A DNA stretch of 64,000 bases from Streptomyces flavofungini (GCF_030388665.1 NZ_CP128846.1:6832501-6896500); one strand, 5' to 3'. Positions 46,977 to 56,223 are shown, numbered from the stretch's first letter. The notes: generated by a model from the letters alone, not told the origin. Program-made: numbers and translations.

Positions 46977-47639
46977 TCACGCGGGCAGCCGGTACCCCAT
47001 GCCCCGCACCGTCTCCACCCGCTCCGCACCGAGCTTCTTGCGCAGGGCGCGCACGTACACGTCCACGATGTTCGACCCCGGGTCGAAGTCGTAGCCCCAC
47101 ACGTGCGACAGGATCTGCTCCCGGGAGAGCACCTGCCCGGGGTGGCGCAGGAACAGCTCCAGGAGCACGAACTCACGCGCCGTCAGGTCCACCGTGCGCG
47201 CGCCCGAACGGGCCCTGCGCGTGCGCAGGTCGAGCGTCACCTCGCCGCCGCGCAATACGGTCACCTCGGGCGCACGCGCCGCCGTGCGCAGCCGCAGGCG
47301 CACCCGCGCGAGCAGTTCCTCGAACCGGAACGGCTTCGTCATCCAGTCGTCGGCGCCGCCTTCGAGTCCGGCGACCGTGTCGCGCACGGAGTCGCGCGCC
47401 GTCAGCACGATCACCGGAACCGACACCCGCGCCTCGCGCAGCTCCCTGAGCACGGTGAAGCCGTCCCGGCCCGGCAGCCCGATGTCGAGCAGGATCAGGT
47501 CGAAGCCGCCGGTGAGGGCGTAGTCGTAGGCCGCGTCGCCGTCGCCCACGATCGTCGTCGTGAACCCGTTGGCCCGCAGCCCCTTGTCGACGAAGGAGGC
47601 GATGCGCTCCTCGTCCTCCACGATCAGCACCCGGCTCAT
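46977..47639 (-). CDS. OmpR-family response regulator
   Basis: 220 aa. Receiver with EDEE acidic site, phospho-Asp in LILLDIGLPGRDG (about 50) and Lys in WMTKPFRFEELLARV; the C-terminal winged helix ends SNIVDVYVRALRKKLG ... VRGMGYRLP. Start ATG at 47639, 28 bp after the kinase stop. Last gene of a three-gene operon (acidic protein, kinase, regulator). Confidence 0.95.
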   Translation of the reverse strand: MSRVLIVEDEERIASFVDKGLRANGFTTTIVGDGDAAYDYALTGGFDLILLDIGLPGRDGFTVLRELREARVSVPVIVLTARDSVRDTVAGLEGGADDWMTKPFRFEELLARVRLRLRTAARAPEVTVLRGGEVTLDLRTRRARSGARTVDLTAREFVLLELFLRHPGQVLSREQILSHVWGYDFDPGSNIVDVYVRALRKKLGAERVETVRGMGYRLPA

Positions 47640-47667
47640 GCGCGGCCTCCGGTGGTCGCGGTGCGGC

Positions 47668-49137
47668 TCATGTCTGGTCCTCCAGTACGAGTACGAAGGT
47701 GGCGCCGCCGCCGTCGGTGGGGCGCAGGTCGACCTCGCCGCGGTGGCCGCGGGCGATCGCGCGGACGATCGAGAGCCCGAGGCCGGCGCCGCTGGTCCTG
47801 GCCCCGCGCCGGGCCGTGCCGCGCCGGAAGCGTTCGAAGATGACCTCGGCGTCCTGCGCCTGGACGCCGGGGCCGCTGTCGGCGACGTACAGCTCGATCC
47901 GCCCGGACACCAGGCGCGAGCCGACGCGGATCCGCCCGCCGGGCACCGTGTGCTGCACGGCGTTCTGGGCGAGCTGGACCATCGCCTGGGTGATGCGCTG
48001 CGGGTCGAGCCGGGCCTCGCGGTCGGCGACCTCGGCCAGTTCCCAGCCGCGCTCGCCGAGCGCGCGGGCCTTCACGAAGACGTCGGCGGTCAGCTCGGCG
48101 AGCTGCACCGGCTCCGGCCGGATGAAGTCGGGGCGCTCGGCCTTGGCGAGGAGCAGCAGGTCCTCGACGATGCGGCTCATCCGGTCGAGCTCGTCGGTGA
48201 CGAGCCGGACGGTCTCCTCGCGCTCGGCCGGGTCGTCGCCCATCAGCTCCAGGTGGCCGCGGACGATGGTGATGGGGGTGCGCAGCTCGTGCCCGGCGTC
48301 GTCGACGAACTCGCGCTGCGCGGCGAACGCCCGCTCCAGGCGGTCCAGCATGCCGTTGAAGGTGTCGGCGAGCGCGGCGATGTCGTCCTTGCCGTGCACG
48401 GGGATGCGCCGGGTCAGGTCTTGCTCGGTGAGCTGGGCGGCGGCGGTGCGCACCAGACGCACGGGTTTGAGGATGCGCCCGGCGACGGCCCAGGCGATGC
48501 CCGTCGTCAGGACGAGGGCGACGCCGGAGATGGCGAGCAGGATGCGGAAGACGTCGTCCGCCTTGGCCTGTTCGGCGGCCGGGTGGAAGGCGACGACGAA
48601 CGCGGCCTCCGGCTCGTCGCCGTACCGGGCCACCTCGACCTTGGCCCAGCGCAGCTCGCCGGACGCGCGGTCCAGGGTGCCCGTGGAGCCGTCCGCCGCG
48701 AAGATCGCCCGCCGGGCTGCCGGGTCGCGGTGCAGCGGGTCGCGCACCGAAAGCTCCCGGGGCTGGCTGAGCTGGGCCGGGCCCGCGCCCTCCCGGCGCA
48801 CGAGGCCGATCAGCTCCTCGTCGGGGTCCGCGTACTGCCGTTCCAGGAAGACCTTGAGCAGCTTGCGCGGGTCGGTGAAGCCCTTGCCGGTGTCCGGATC
48901 GACGCCCCGGTTCACGAAGTTGGTGAACTCGCCGGTCTCCTGGGTGAGCAGTCGGTCGACGCGGTGGTCGACGTCGCGCAGCAGGATCGAGCGGGTGGTC
49001 GCGGCCACCGCGGCGAGCGCGACCGCCATCACCAGGAGCAGCCAGAGCAGGATGCGGACGCGCGCGGAGACGCGGCGGTGCGCGGGGCCGGGCGACTCGG
49101 CCGTCGCCGGGCCGGTCGCCGCCGGGCCGGTCGACAT
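47668..49137 (-). CDS. HAMP-type sensor histidine kinase
   Basis: About 489 aa. Transmembrane helix about 30-52, an extracytoplasmic sensor (about 55-205), a second helix (ILLAISGVALVLTTGIAWAV), HAMP, HisKA with DDAGHELRTPITIVRGH, and HATPase motifs (DSGPGV, GAGLGLSIVR). I chose the ATG at 49137, 4 bp beyond the acidic-protein stop; an upstream GTG at 49245 would overlap that gene. Partner of the OmpR regulator downstream. Confidence 0.92.
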   Translation of the reverse strand: MSTGPAATGPATAESPGPAHRRVSARVRILLWLLLVMAVALAAVAATTRSILLRDVDHRVDRLLTQETGEFTNFVNRGVDPDTGKGFTDPRKLLKVFLERQYADPDEELIGLVRREGAGPAQLSQPRELSVRDPLHRDPAARRAIFAADGSTGTLDRASGELRWAKVEVARYGDEPEAAFVVAFHPAAEQAKADDVFRILLAISGVALVLTTGIAWAVAGRILKPVRLVRTAAAQLTEQDLTRRIPVHGKDDIAALADTFNGMLDRLERAFAAQREFVDDAGHELRTPITIVRGHLELMGDDPAEREETVRLVTDELDRMSRIVEDLLLLAKAERPDFIRPEPVQLAELTADVFVKARALGERGWELAEVADREARLDPQRITQAMVQLAQNAVQHTVPGGRIRVGSRLVSGRIELYVADSGPGVQAQDAEVIFERFRRGTARRGARTSGAGLGLSIVRAIARGHRGEVDLRPTDGGGATFVLVLEDQT

Positions 49138-49141
49138 CGGA

Positions 49142-49498
49142 TCAGTCGTCGCCGGGCCCGTCGTCCGCGTCGTCGTCCCCCGAGGAGCCGGGCCCGCCGG
49201 TCGGTGCGGGGGTGTGGGATCCGGTGCTGCTGCCGTCGTCGTCATCGTCGCCCTGATCGTCCTCGTCGCCCCCGCCGTCCGTGGAGTTCTCGCCGACCGG
49301 GGGCGGCGAGACCACCTGGTCGCTGGGGGTGGGCTGGGGCTTCGACGGCGCCGTGGACGGGGAGCCGCTGTCGAGTTCGACCTTGGGCGGCACCTTCGGT
49401 GCGGTGGGGCTGTCGGTGAGGGCGTAGCTCGTCACGGCGATGCCCAGCGGAATCGCCACGACGGCCGCCAGGGCCGCGATGCGATGGGAGAAGACCAT
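49142..49498 (-). CDS. Small acidic exported protein preceding a two-component system
   Basis: 118 aa. N-terminal hydrophobic segment (about 8-28, AALAAVVAIPLGIAVTSYAL, no lipobox), then a Pro/Ser linker and a Gly/Ser/Asp-rich tail with runs of Asp (DDQGDDDDDGSS; DDDADDGPGDD). No known domain. The tail could bind Ca2+ or interact with the wall. It is the first gene of the kinase-regulator operon and might supply a signal to the kinase (inference). Confidence 0.8.
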   Translation of the reverse strand: MVFSHRIAALAAVVAIPLGIAVTSYALTDSPTAPKVPPKVELDSGSPSTAPSKPQPTPSDQVVSPPPVGENSTDGGGDEDDQGDDDDDGSSTGSHTPAPTGGPGSSGDDDADDGPGDD

Positions 49499-49608
49499 GG
49501 CCGCGATGGTGCGCGGCGTACCGCGTCGTCAGCATGAGCCGCAGATGAAGAATCCCTCATCCGGGAGCGAGCCGGGCGCGGGTGCCCGTCGGCCGGTCCG
49601 GGGAGGGG

Positions 49609-49890
49609 CTAGGAGTCCAGGCCGATCGCGAACGCCGCTTCCAGGTCGTGCTGCGAGTACGTACGGAAGGCCACGTGCGTGTCCGTGCCCTCCACGCCGG
49701 GGATCTTGCTGATCCGGCCGGGGATGACGTCCGCCAGGTCGTCGTGGCGGGACACCCGGACCATGGCGATCAGGTCGTAGGTGCCGGTGACGGAGAAGAC
49801 CTCGCTGACGCAGTCGAGGGCGGCGATCGACTCGGCGATCTCGGGGATCCGGTCCACGCTGGTCTTGATGAGCACGATCGCGGTGATCAC
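49609..49890 (-). CDS. Stand-alone Lrp/AsnC ligand-binding (RAM) domain protein
   Basis: 93 aa, with no DNA-binding half. MITAIVLIKTSVDRIPEIAESIAAL opens the RAM beta-alpha-beta-beta fold (quoted in part), and VTGTYDLIAMVRV is conserved. It may oligomerise and bind amino acids. The GTG start at 49890 overlaps the rhomboid stop (GTGA), so it is coupled to the rhomboid protease. Confidence 0.9.
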   Translation of the reverse strand: MITAIVLIKTSVDRIPEIAESIAALDCVSEVFSVTGTYDLIAMVRVSRHDDLADVIPGRISKIPGVEGTDTHVAFRTYSQHDLEAAFAIGLDS

Positions 49891-50618
49891 GGCTGACTGT
49901 CTCCCTCGGTGGCCGTTCCAGAGGCTTTCACTCTACTTGGCCCCCGACGCCGCCCCCAGGCGTAGACAAACCCCAAGGAAAAGCCCACCAGGTGTGCCAG
50001 ATACGCCACCCCGGGCCCCTGCCGCTCCTGCCCCGCCGCCGCCCACTGCAGCGCCACCCAGAACGGCAGCACCACCCACGCGGGAAACCGCAGCGGAAGG
50101 AAGAACAGGAACGGGAAGAGGCTGGTGACCCGCGCCTTCGGGAAGAGATACAGAAAGGCGCCGAGCGCGGCGGAGATCGCCCCCGAGGCGCCCACCAGGG
50201 TCTGGCCGGAGTCCGCGTGCGCGATCGCGTAGGCGAGCAGGGCGAGGGACCCGCAGCCGAGGTAGAAGAGCGCGTACTGGAGGTGGCCCATGCGTTCCTC
50301 GACCATCACGCCGAACACGTACAGGAAGAGCATGTTGCCGAGCAGATGCAGCCAGCTGCCGTGCACGAACAGCGCCGTCACGGCGGTGAGCGCGGCCCGC
50401 GGTTTCCCGCTGAGCAGTTCGACGGGTACGACCCCCCAGCGCTCGAAGTAGGCCCGCTGCGCGGCGAGCAGCGCGTCGCCGGTGCCGTAGGAGGGGTTGA
50501 GACCGGAGCCGGGGGAGATCAGGAAGATCAGGCAGCACGCGACGATCAGCGCGTACGTCACCGGAGCCGCCTGTCGCCCGACCATCCGGCCGGCGGCCGG
50601 GACCCACGCAGTGATCAT
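49887..50618 (-). CDS. Rhomboid family intramembrane serine protease
   Basis: 243 aa, six or seven helices. Catalytic serine in VGASGAISAALGAFL (about 147) and His in YLAHLVGFSLG near the last helix; the HLLGNMLFLYVFG motif in helix 2 is also present, so it should be active. Start ATG at 50618 (MITAWVPAAGR). Cleaves membrane substrates; none known here. It is coupled to the RAM protein. Confidence 0.93.
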   Translation of the reverse strand: MITAWVPAAGRMVGRQAAPVTYALIVACCLIFLISPGSGLNPSYGTGDALLAAQRAYFERWGVVPVELLSGKPRAALTAVTALFVHGSWLHLLGNMLFLYVFGVMVEERMGHLQYALFYLGCGSLALLAYAIAHADSGQTLVGASGAISAALGAFLYLFPKARVTSLFPFLFFLPLRFPAWVVLPFWVALQWAAAGQERQGPGVAYLAHLVGFSLGFVYAWGRRRGPSRVKASGTATEGDSQP

Positions 50619-50752
50619 CGACAAAGCATGACGCAACCGGACCTGTCCCCGCAGATCGCCTCGCCCGCCCATGTGCGTACGGAGCCCCTTACACAGGCCT
50701 TAGGGTTACGGGCAATACGCACCACGGTTCCCGAAGGAAAGCGAACGTCACG

Positions 50753-50992
50753 ATGACGGTTCCCCTGCCGACCGAAACCACCCGATGGCGCTGCGCCCTC
50801 TGCGGCAACCTCACGCGCTTCGACGTGACCCGCTCCTCGAAGGTCGTCGAGTATGTGCACCTCGACCTGGCCGGAGCGCCGAAGGTCGAAGAACGCGAGG
50901 TCGTCAGTGAGACCATCGAGTCGGTCCGCTGCCGGTGGTGCAACGCGGTGGACCAGGTGGAACTCGTGGACAGGCCCGGGGCCGGCTCCTGA
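50753..50992 (+). CDS. Small zinc-ribbon protein
   Basis: 79 aa, with CALCG (about 14-18) and CRWC (about 60) forming a CxxC/CxxC zinc-ribbon. The region between is beta-strand-like (SKVVEYVHLDLAGAPKVEER). Conserved in actinobacteria; function unknown. Start ATG at 50753 with GAAGGAAAGCGAAC upstream. It is followed by the NYN-domain gene after 37 bp, suggesting an operon. Confidence 0.8.
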   Translation: MTVPLPTETTRWRCALCGNLTRFDVTRSSKVVEYVHLDLAGAPKVEEREVVSETIESVRCRWCNAVDQVELVDRPGAGS

Positions 50993-51029
50993 AGAGGGAG
51001 CGGGCCCCGCACAGCTAGTGGGGTGACCG

Positions 51030-52379
51030 ATGGTGGAGAGCGCGGGCGGAACGCCGGAGGACGGCGCCGCTGAGGTGCTCGACCGTCCGCTGCCCGACGG
51101 CGTGCGGCGGGCGGTCGTGCAGATCGTGTCGGACGGCTTCGGCGGCCTCACGGTCGCGGAACTTCCGGCTCAGCTGCGTCAGTACGCGCGCTTCACCCCG
51201 AGCAGGCGGGTGAAGTTCGCGGCCAACGCCATGGCCGCGGCCCTGGAGAGCGACCCCCTGTTCCGCCAGCGCATCGGCGAACGCCTGCGCGAGGCGCAGC
51301 CCGAGCTCGCCGAGGCCCTGGACGCCGGCACGCCGCCGCCCGCCGCCGACCCGCTGGACGTCGCGGCCGCCGCCTACGTGCTGCGCCCGCTCGGCTGGGT
51401 GAAGCTGGTCACCGCCGCGGGCGAGGAGGCCCAGCGCGCGGACGCCGAGCGCGCCGACGAGGAGACCCGGGCCGAACTGGAGCGGCTGCGCGCCGAGCTG
51501 GCCGCCGCCCGCGCCCACACCAAGGCCGAGACCGAGCGCCTGCGCGCCGAGCTGGACGCGGCCAGACGCGAGACCGACGCCACCCACCGCAAGCTGCGCG
51601 GCGCGCTCAGCGACATCAAGCGCGGCGAGGCGGCACTGCGCAAGGCGGCCGCCGAGGCCGACGCCGCGCGCGCCGAGGGCCAGGCCCAGCTGTCCGCCGC
51701 CGAGAGCGAGGCGCGGCGCCTCAAGGCCCGCCTCGGTGAGGCCGAGGCGGCCCTGGAGGCCACCCGCAGGGCCGCGCGCGAGGGCCGCAGCGTGGAGGAC
51801 ATGCGGGTGCGGCTGCTGCTCGACACGGTCCTGGAGGCGGCCCAGGGGCTGCGCCGCGAGCTGGCCCTGCCGCCGGTCTCGGTGCGGCCCGCCGAGACCG
51901 TGGACGCCGACGAGCCCGGCCGGATGACGCCGAAGGACATCGCCGCCCGCGCGCTGTCCGAGAACGATCCCGCCATTCTCGACCAGTTGCTCGCCCTGCC
52001 GCAGGCGCATCTGGTCGTCGACGGTTACAACGTCACCAAGACCGGCTATCCCACGATGCCCCTGGAGAAGCAGCGGCTGCGGCTGCTCGGCTCCCTCTCC
52101 CAGCTCGCGCTGCAGAGCGGGGCCGAGGTGACCTGCGTCTTCGACGGCGCCGAGCTGGCCGCTCCGGTGCTGCTCGCGCCGCCGCGCGGGGTGCGGGTGC
52201 TCTTCTCCAAGGCCGGGGTGACGGCGGACGAGCTGATCCGGCAGCTGGTGCGCGCCGAACCGCCGGGGCGGCCCGTCATCGTGGTGTCGACCGACCGCGA
52301 GGTGGCCGACGGGATCGCCAAGGCGGGGGCGCGCCCGGTGGCGTCCGCGGTGCTCCTGAAGCGGCTTTCACGGGGCTGA
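51030..52379 (+). CDS. NYN-domain (YacP/Rae1-like) ribonuclease-type protein with coiled coil
   Basis: 449 aa. An N-terminal helical region, a long coiled coil (about 130-265, many Ala/Glu/Arg heptads), and a C-terminal NYN domain from about 328 (LVVDGYNVTKTG, CVFDGAELAAP, VVSTDREVADGI) with the acidic residues of PIN-like nucleases. Probably acts on RNA, perhaps at ribosomes; inferred from family. Start ATG at 51030. Confidence 0.9.
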   Translation: MVESAGGTPEDGAAEVLDRPLPDGVRRAVVQIVSDGFGGLTVAELPAQLRQYARFTPSRRVKFAANAMAAALESDPLFRQRIGERLREAQPELAEALDAGTPPPAADPLDVAAAAYVLRPLGWVKLVTAAGEEAQRADAERADEETRAELERLRAELAAARAHTKAETERLRAELDAARRETDATHRKLRGALSDIKRGEAALRKAAAEADAARAEGQAQLSAAESEARRLKARLGEAEAALEATRRAAREGRSVEDMRVRLLLDTVLEAAQGLRRELALPPVSVRPAETVDADEPGRMTPKDIAARALSENDPAILDQLLALPQAHLVVDGYNVTKTGYPTMPLEKQRLRLLGSLSQLALQSGAEVTCVFDGAELAAPVLLAPPRGVRVLFSKAGVTADELIRQLVRAEPPGRPVIVVSTDREVADGIAKAGARPVASAVLLKRLSRG

Positions 52380-52577
52380 GCCCCATCCGTAACTCCCGTA
52401 CCGTATGCCCGAATTGGGTCATGGGTGCGCGAGACGGAGCGTCAAATGACCGCTACGGCGCGTCGATTCTTCGTAAAGAAAACGCTTGGCGGCGGACTTT
52501 TTCATGGTCAGGATTTGATCTGATCATCGGCGGGTCACTAGGGTCACGCCCAGACCTCCGCTCTGTTGATCACTCAT

Positions 52578-52594
52578 CGAAGGAGCCGCCTTCG
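52578..52594 (+). promoter_or_regulatory. RBS-sequestering hairpin before the first NlpC/P60 gene
   Basis: CGAAGG/CCTTCG with a 5-nt loop contains the AAGGAG Shine-Dalgarno and ends at the first base of the GTG start. It could damp translation. Confidence 0.35.
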
Positions 52595-53646
52595 TGGCGT
52601 CACACCGTCGACCCAAGCAGCCGGGCCGTGCCCGTGTGACCGTGCTGACCGCGACCGCCGCCGCGGCCGTCGCGCTCACCTCGCAGGCAGCGAACGCCGC
52701 GCCGAACGAGAAGCCGAGCAAGGACGAGGTCAAGTCCAAGGTCGACAAGCTCTACGAAGAGGCCGAGAAGGCGACCGAGAAGTACAACGGCGCCAAGGAG
52801 AAGCAGCAGAAGCTGGAGAAGCAGGTCGACACCCTGCAGGACAAGGTCGCCCGCGGTCAGGACGACCTCAACGAGCTGCGCAGCGGCCTCGGTTCGCTCG
52901 CCAGCGCCCAGTACCGCTCCGGCGGCATCGACCCCTCCCTGCAGCTGTTCCTCTCCTCCGACCCGGACAACTACCTCGACAAGGCCTCCGCGCTCGACCA
53001 GCTCAGCAGCAAGCAGGCCGAGGCCCTGAAGAAGATCCAGAGCAAGCAGCGCACCCTCGCGCAGCAGCGCAAGGAAGCCGCGGACAAGCTCGGCGACCTC
53101 GCCACCACGCGCGCCGAACTCGGCAAGAAGAAGAAGGAGGTGCAGGGCAAGCTCGGTGAGGCGCAGCGCCTCCTGAACTCCCTGTCCGCCGCCGAGCGCG
53201 CCGCCCTCAAGGCCAAGGAGGACCGGGCCTCGCGCGACTCCGAGCGCCAGGCCCTCGACAAGCCCGACTCCAAGGGCGGCGCCCCCGCCAAGGGTTCGGG
53301 CCGTGCCGCGTCCGCGTACGCCGCCGCGCAGAGCAAGATCGGCTCGCCCTACGTCTACGGCGCGACCGGTCCTTCCTCCTTCGACTGCTCCGGCCTCACC
53401 TCCTGGGCCTACGCCCAGGCTGGCATGGACATCCCGCGCACCTCGCAGGCGCAGGCCAACTACGGCACGCGCATCGCCTCGCAGAGCGACCTGCGCGTCG
53501 GCGACCTCGTCATCTTCTACGGCGACCTGCACCACGTCGGCTTCTACGCGGGCAACGGCCAGGTCCTGCACGCGCCGCGCACCGGCACCGTGGTCCGCTA
53601 CGAGTCGATCAACAACATGCCGTTCCAGTTCGGCGTCCGCATCTGA
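52594..53646 (+). CDS. NlpC/P60 peptidoglycan endopeptidase 1
   Basis: 350 aa, secreted: a signal peptide (about 1-36, ending SQAANAA), a long coiled coil (about 45-205), a linker, and an NlpC/P60 domain (about 235-350) with catalytic Cys in SSFDCSGLTSWAY, His in LHHVGFYAGNG and a polar partner near the end. Cleaves D-Glu-mDAP bonds in stem peptides. Start GTG at 52594. The 213-bp upstream region lacks a ydaO riboswitch. Paralogous to the next gene. Confidence 0.94.
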   Translation: MASHRRPKQPGRARVTVLTATAAAAVALTSQAANAAPNEKPSKDEVKSKVDKLYEEAEKATEKYNGAKEKQQKLEKQVDTLQDKVARGQDDLNELRSGLGSLASAQYRSGGIDPSLQLFLSSDPDNYLDKASALDQLSSKQAEALKKIQSKQRTLAQQRKEAADKLGDLATTRAELGKKKKEVQGKLGEAQRLLNSLSAAERAALKAKEDRASRDSERQALDKPDSKGGAPAKGSGRAASAYAAAQSKIGSPYVYGATGPSSFDCSGLTSWAYAQAGMDIPRTSQAQANYGTRIASQSDLRVGDLVIFYGDLHHVGFYAGNGQVLHAPRTGTVVRYESINNMPFQFGVRI

Positions 53647-53713
53647 CGCCCGCCCCACCGGAGTCCGGCGCACCGTCCGATCGGGCGAATTCCGGTAACT
53701 TCCGCTGACCCCG

Positions 53714-53747
53714 CGCCCCGCCGATGACCTGCGTCTGAGGCGGGGCG
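53714..53747 (+). terminator. Terminator between the NlpC/P60 genes
   Basis: A 9-bp stem CGCCCCGCC / GGCGGGGCG with a 16-nt loop, 68 bp after the first gene. Confidence 0.55.
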
Positions 53748-53909
53748 TCACTGTGCGTAGGCGCTCAGGGTCTTTGGCCGGGGCCTGATCACGCCGCTAC
53801 TGTCGCGCGCGTTCCCCGATTCCGGGGAGCGGCCCCCGCCCTCGCGCGGGGGAGCCGACAGCCCCCGCCCGGCGGGGGTCCGTTCCAGCGGAAGGGAGAG
53901 CGGCTTCCC

Positions 53910-54947
53910 GTGGGATCCCATCGCCGTCCCGCAGTACCCACCGGTCCCGACCGGTGCGTACGCACCGCCACCATCACCGTCCTGTCCGCCGCGGCCGCCG
54001 CGGCGGCCCTGGCCGCGACACCCGCGGGCGCCGCCCCGCAGGACCCGCGGTCCGACACCAAGTCCAAGGTGGACCGCCTCTACGAGCAGGCCGAGAAGGC
54101 GACGGAGGCGTACAACAAGGCGGACGAGCGCGCGGACACGCTGCGCGACCAGGTCGAACGGGCCAAGGACAAGGTCGCGCGAGGCCAGGAGCGCATCAAC
54201 GCGATGCGCGGCGCCCTCGGTACGCTCGCCGGCGCCCAGTACCGCTCGGGCGGCATCGACCCCGCGCTCGCCCTGATGCTCTCCTCCGACCCCGACGGCT
54301 ACCTGGACCGCGCCTCGGCCCTGAGCCGGATCAGCTCCCGGCAGAGCGGTGAACTCACCGAGCTCCAGCGGGCCCAGCGCGAACTCGCCCAGGAGCGCTC
54401 CGAGGCCACGCGCAAGCTGACCGAGCTGGAGGAGAGCCGCAAGACGGTCGCCCGCCACAAGCGCACCGTCGAGACCAAGCTCGCCAAGGCCCGGCAGCTG
54501 CTCAACTCGCTGCCACGGGCCGAGCGCGAGCGCGACGACAGGTCCTCACGGTCGAGCCGCCCCGACATGCCCGACCTCGCGGGCGCCGGAGCCCCGGCGT
54601 CGGGCCGCGCGGCGGCCGCGATCGCCGCGGCCCGCTCGGCGGTCGGCAAGCCGTACGTGTGGGGCGCCAACGGGCCCACCGGCTTCGACTGTTCGGGCCT
54701 GACCCAGTGGTCCTACGCGCAGGCGGGCGTCGGCCTGCCCCGCACCTCGCAGGCCCAGGCGGGCGCGGGCCGGCGGGTGCCGCTCGGCCAGGCGCAGCCC
54801 GGCGACCTGGTGGCCTACCGCGACGACGCCAGCCACATCGGCATGTACGTCGGCAACGGCCAGGTGGTGCACGCGCCCTACCCCGGCGCGGCGGTGCGCT
54901 ACGACCCGGTGGGGATGATGCCGGTGTCGTCCGTGACCCGGGTCTGA
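53910..54947 (+). CDS. NlpC/P60 peptidoglycan endopeptidase 2
   Basis: 345 aa, a paralogue of the preceding gene along its whole length: signal peptide (ending AGAAPQ), coiled coil (QYRSGGIDPALALMLSSDPDGYLD is shared), linker with Ser/Arg, and the catalytic domain (GFDCSGLTQWSYAQ, SHIGMYVGNGQ). The tandem arrangement indicates duplication. Start GTG at 53910. Confidence 0.93.
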   Translation: MGSHRRPAVPTGPDRCVRTATITVLSAAAAAAALAATPAGAAPQDPRSDTKSKVDRLYEQAEKATEAYNKADERADTLRDQVERAKDKVARGQERINAMRGALGTLAGAQYRSGGIDPALALMLSSDPDGYLDRASALSRISSRQSGELTELQRAQRELAQERSEATRKLTELEESRKTVARHKRTVETKLAKARQLLNSLPRAERERDDRSSRSSRPDMPDLAGAGAPASGRAAAAIAAARSAVGKPYVWGANGPTGFDCSGLTQWSYAQAGVGLPRTSQAQAGAGRRVPLGQAQPGDLVAYRDDASHIGMYVGNGQVVHAPYPGAAVRYDPVGMMPVSSVTRV

Positions 54948-55008
54948 TCGACGGTCTTCGGCCGCACGGGCCGGGGCGGCGGCCCGGGGTCCCCGTACGA
55001 TCGGGAAC

Positions 55009-56223
55009 GTGGCTGGTCGAGGGCAAGGACGTGGGCGGGGCGCGCGGGCGGCGGCGGGCGTGGGCGTGTGCCTCGCGGTGCTCGCCCCCGCCGGGCTCGC
55101 GGGCTGCGGCCGCGACGACCCGGCGGACGCCGCCCCCGCCGACGTGCGGCGGCTGCTCGACCGGCGCGCCGAGGCGGTCCTGGAGCGCGACCCCCGGGCC
55201 TATCGGGCGACGGGCGGCCCCTCCGCCGCCTACGACCGGCTGCGCGACGTCCCCCTGAAGTCCTGGACGTACCGCCTCAGGGACTTCGAGCGCGACGGCA
55301 GCCGGGCCACCGCCACCGCCGACCTGCACTACCGCGTCGCGGGCTACGACCGCGCGTCCCTCACCGCCGAGCGGACCCTGTCCCTCCAGCGGCGCGACGG
55401 ACGCTGGTACGTCACCGCGGAGCGCCCGGCGGCGAAGGCCACCGAGCAACTCTGGGACCAGGGCCGCGTCGACGCCGTGCGCGGCACCCACAGCCTCGTC
55501 CTCGGCGTCGGCCGCGAGCGGGCGGAGCTGCGGCGGTACGCGGAGCTGGCCGACCGCGCCGTGCCCGCCGTGCGGGACGCCTGGCGCGGTCCCTGGCCCG
55601 GCAAGGTCGTCGTCCTCGTGCCCAAGTCCCTCAACGGCATGGCCGACCTCCTGGGCGCGCCCGCCTCCGGCTACCAGGGGATCGCCGCCGTCACCACCGG
55701 CGAGGCGGGCGGCTCCGGCCGGACGCCCGCCGATCGGATCGTCGTCAACCCCGACGCGTACGGCGTCCTCGGCGCGTTGGGCAAGCAGGTCGTCCTCACC
55801 CACGAGACCACCCACGTCGCCACCCGCACCAGGACCTCCCGTGCCACCCCGCTCTGGCTCTCCGAAGGCTTCGCCGACTGGGTCGGCTACCGCGGCACCG
55901 ACCGCACCCCCCACCAGGCCGCCCCCGAACTGCGCCGCGCGGTCCTCGACGGCCGCCTGCCCGCCGCCCTGCCCGCCGACGACGCCTTCGGCTTCAGCGG
56001 CGACGCGGGCGGGCTCGCGCGGGCCTACGAGGGGTCCTGGCTGGCCTGCCGGATGATCGCCGAGGAGTGGGGCGAGGAGAAGCTGCGCGCCTTCTACGAG
56101 GCCGTGGGGCGGCATCGGCAGCGGGCCGGGGCGGTGGAGGGGGCCCTGCGGGATGTGCTCGGCACGACGGGGGAGGAGTTCACGGGGCGGTGGCGGGCTT
56201 ATGTGCGGGAGGAGTTGGGCTGA
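55009..56223 (+). CDS. Putative zinc metallopeptidase lipoprotein (gluzincin-like)
   Basis: 404 aa. Lipobox LAGC (about 35-38). Residues 40-150 form an NTF2-like region (DFERDGSRATATADLHYRV); the C-terminal half carries HETTH with a downstream Glu (LWLSEGFADWVGY), the HExxH...E pattern of gluzincins. Such proteins in actinobacteria are not characterised. Start GTG at 55009; its stop is followed by a dispersed repeat. Confidence 0.8.
   Translation: MAGRGQGRGRGARAAAGVGVCLAVLAPAGLAGCGRDDPADAAPADVRRLLDRRAEAVLERDPRAYRATGGPSAAYDRLRDVPLKSWTYRLRDFERDGSRATATADLHYRVAGYDRASLTAERTLSLQRRDGRWYVTAERPAAKATEQLWDQGRVDAVRGTHSLVLGVGRERAELRRYAELADRAVPAVRDAWRGPWPGKVVVLVPKSLNGMADLLGAPASGYQGIAAVTTGEAGGSGRTPADRIVVNPDAYGVLGALGKQVVLTHETTHVATRTRTSRATPLWLSEGFADWVGYRGTDRTPHQAAPELRRAVLDGRLPAALPADDAFGFSGDAGGLARAYEGSWLACRMIAEEWGEEKLRAFYEAVGRHRQRAGAVEGALRDVLGTTGEEFTGRWRAYVREELG

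Noticed and set aside
52380..52593. ydaO (c-di-AMP) riboswitch upstream of NlpC/P60
   Set aside because: Such riboswitches occur before wall hydrolase genes in Streptomyces, but the conserved ydaO core is not visible and the region is rather short.
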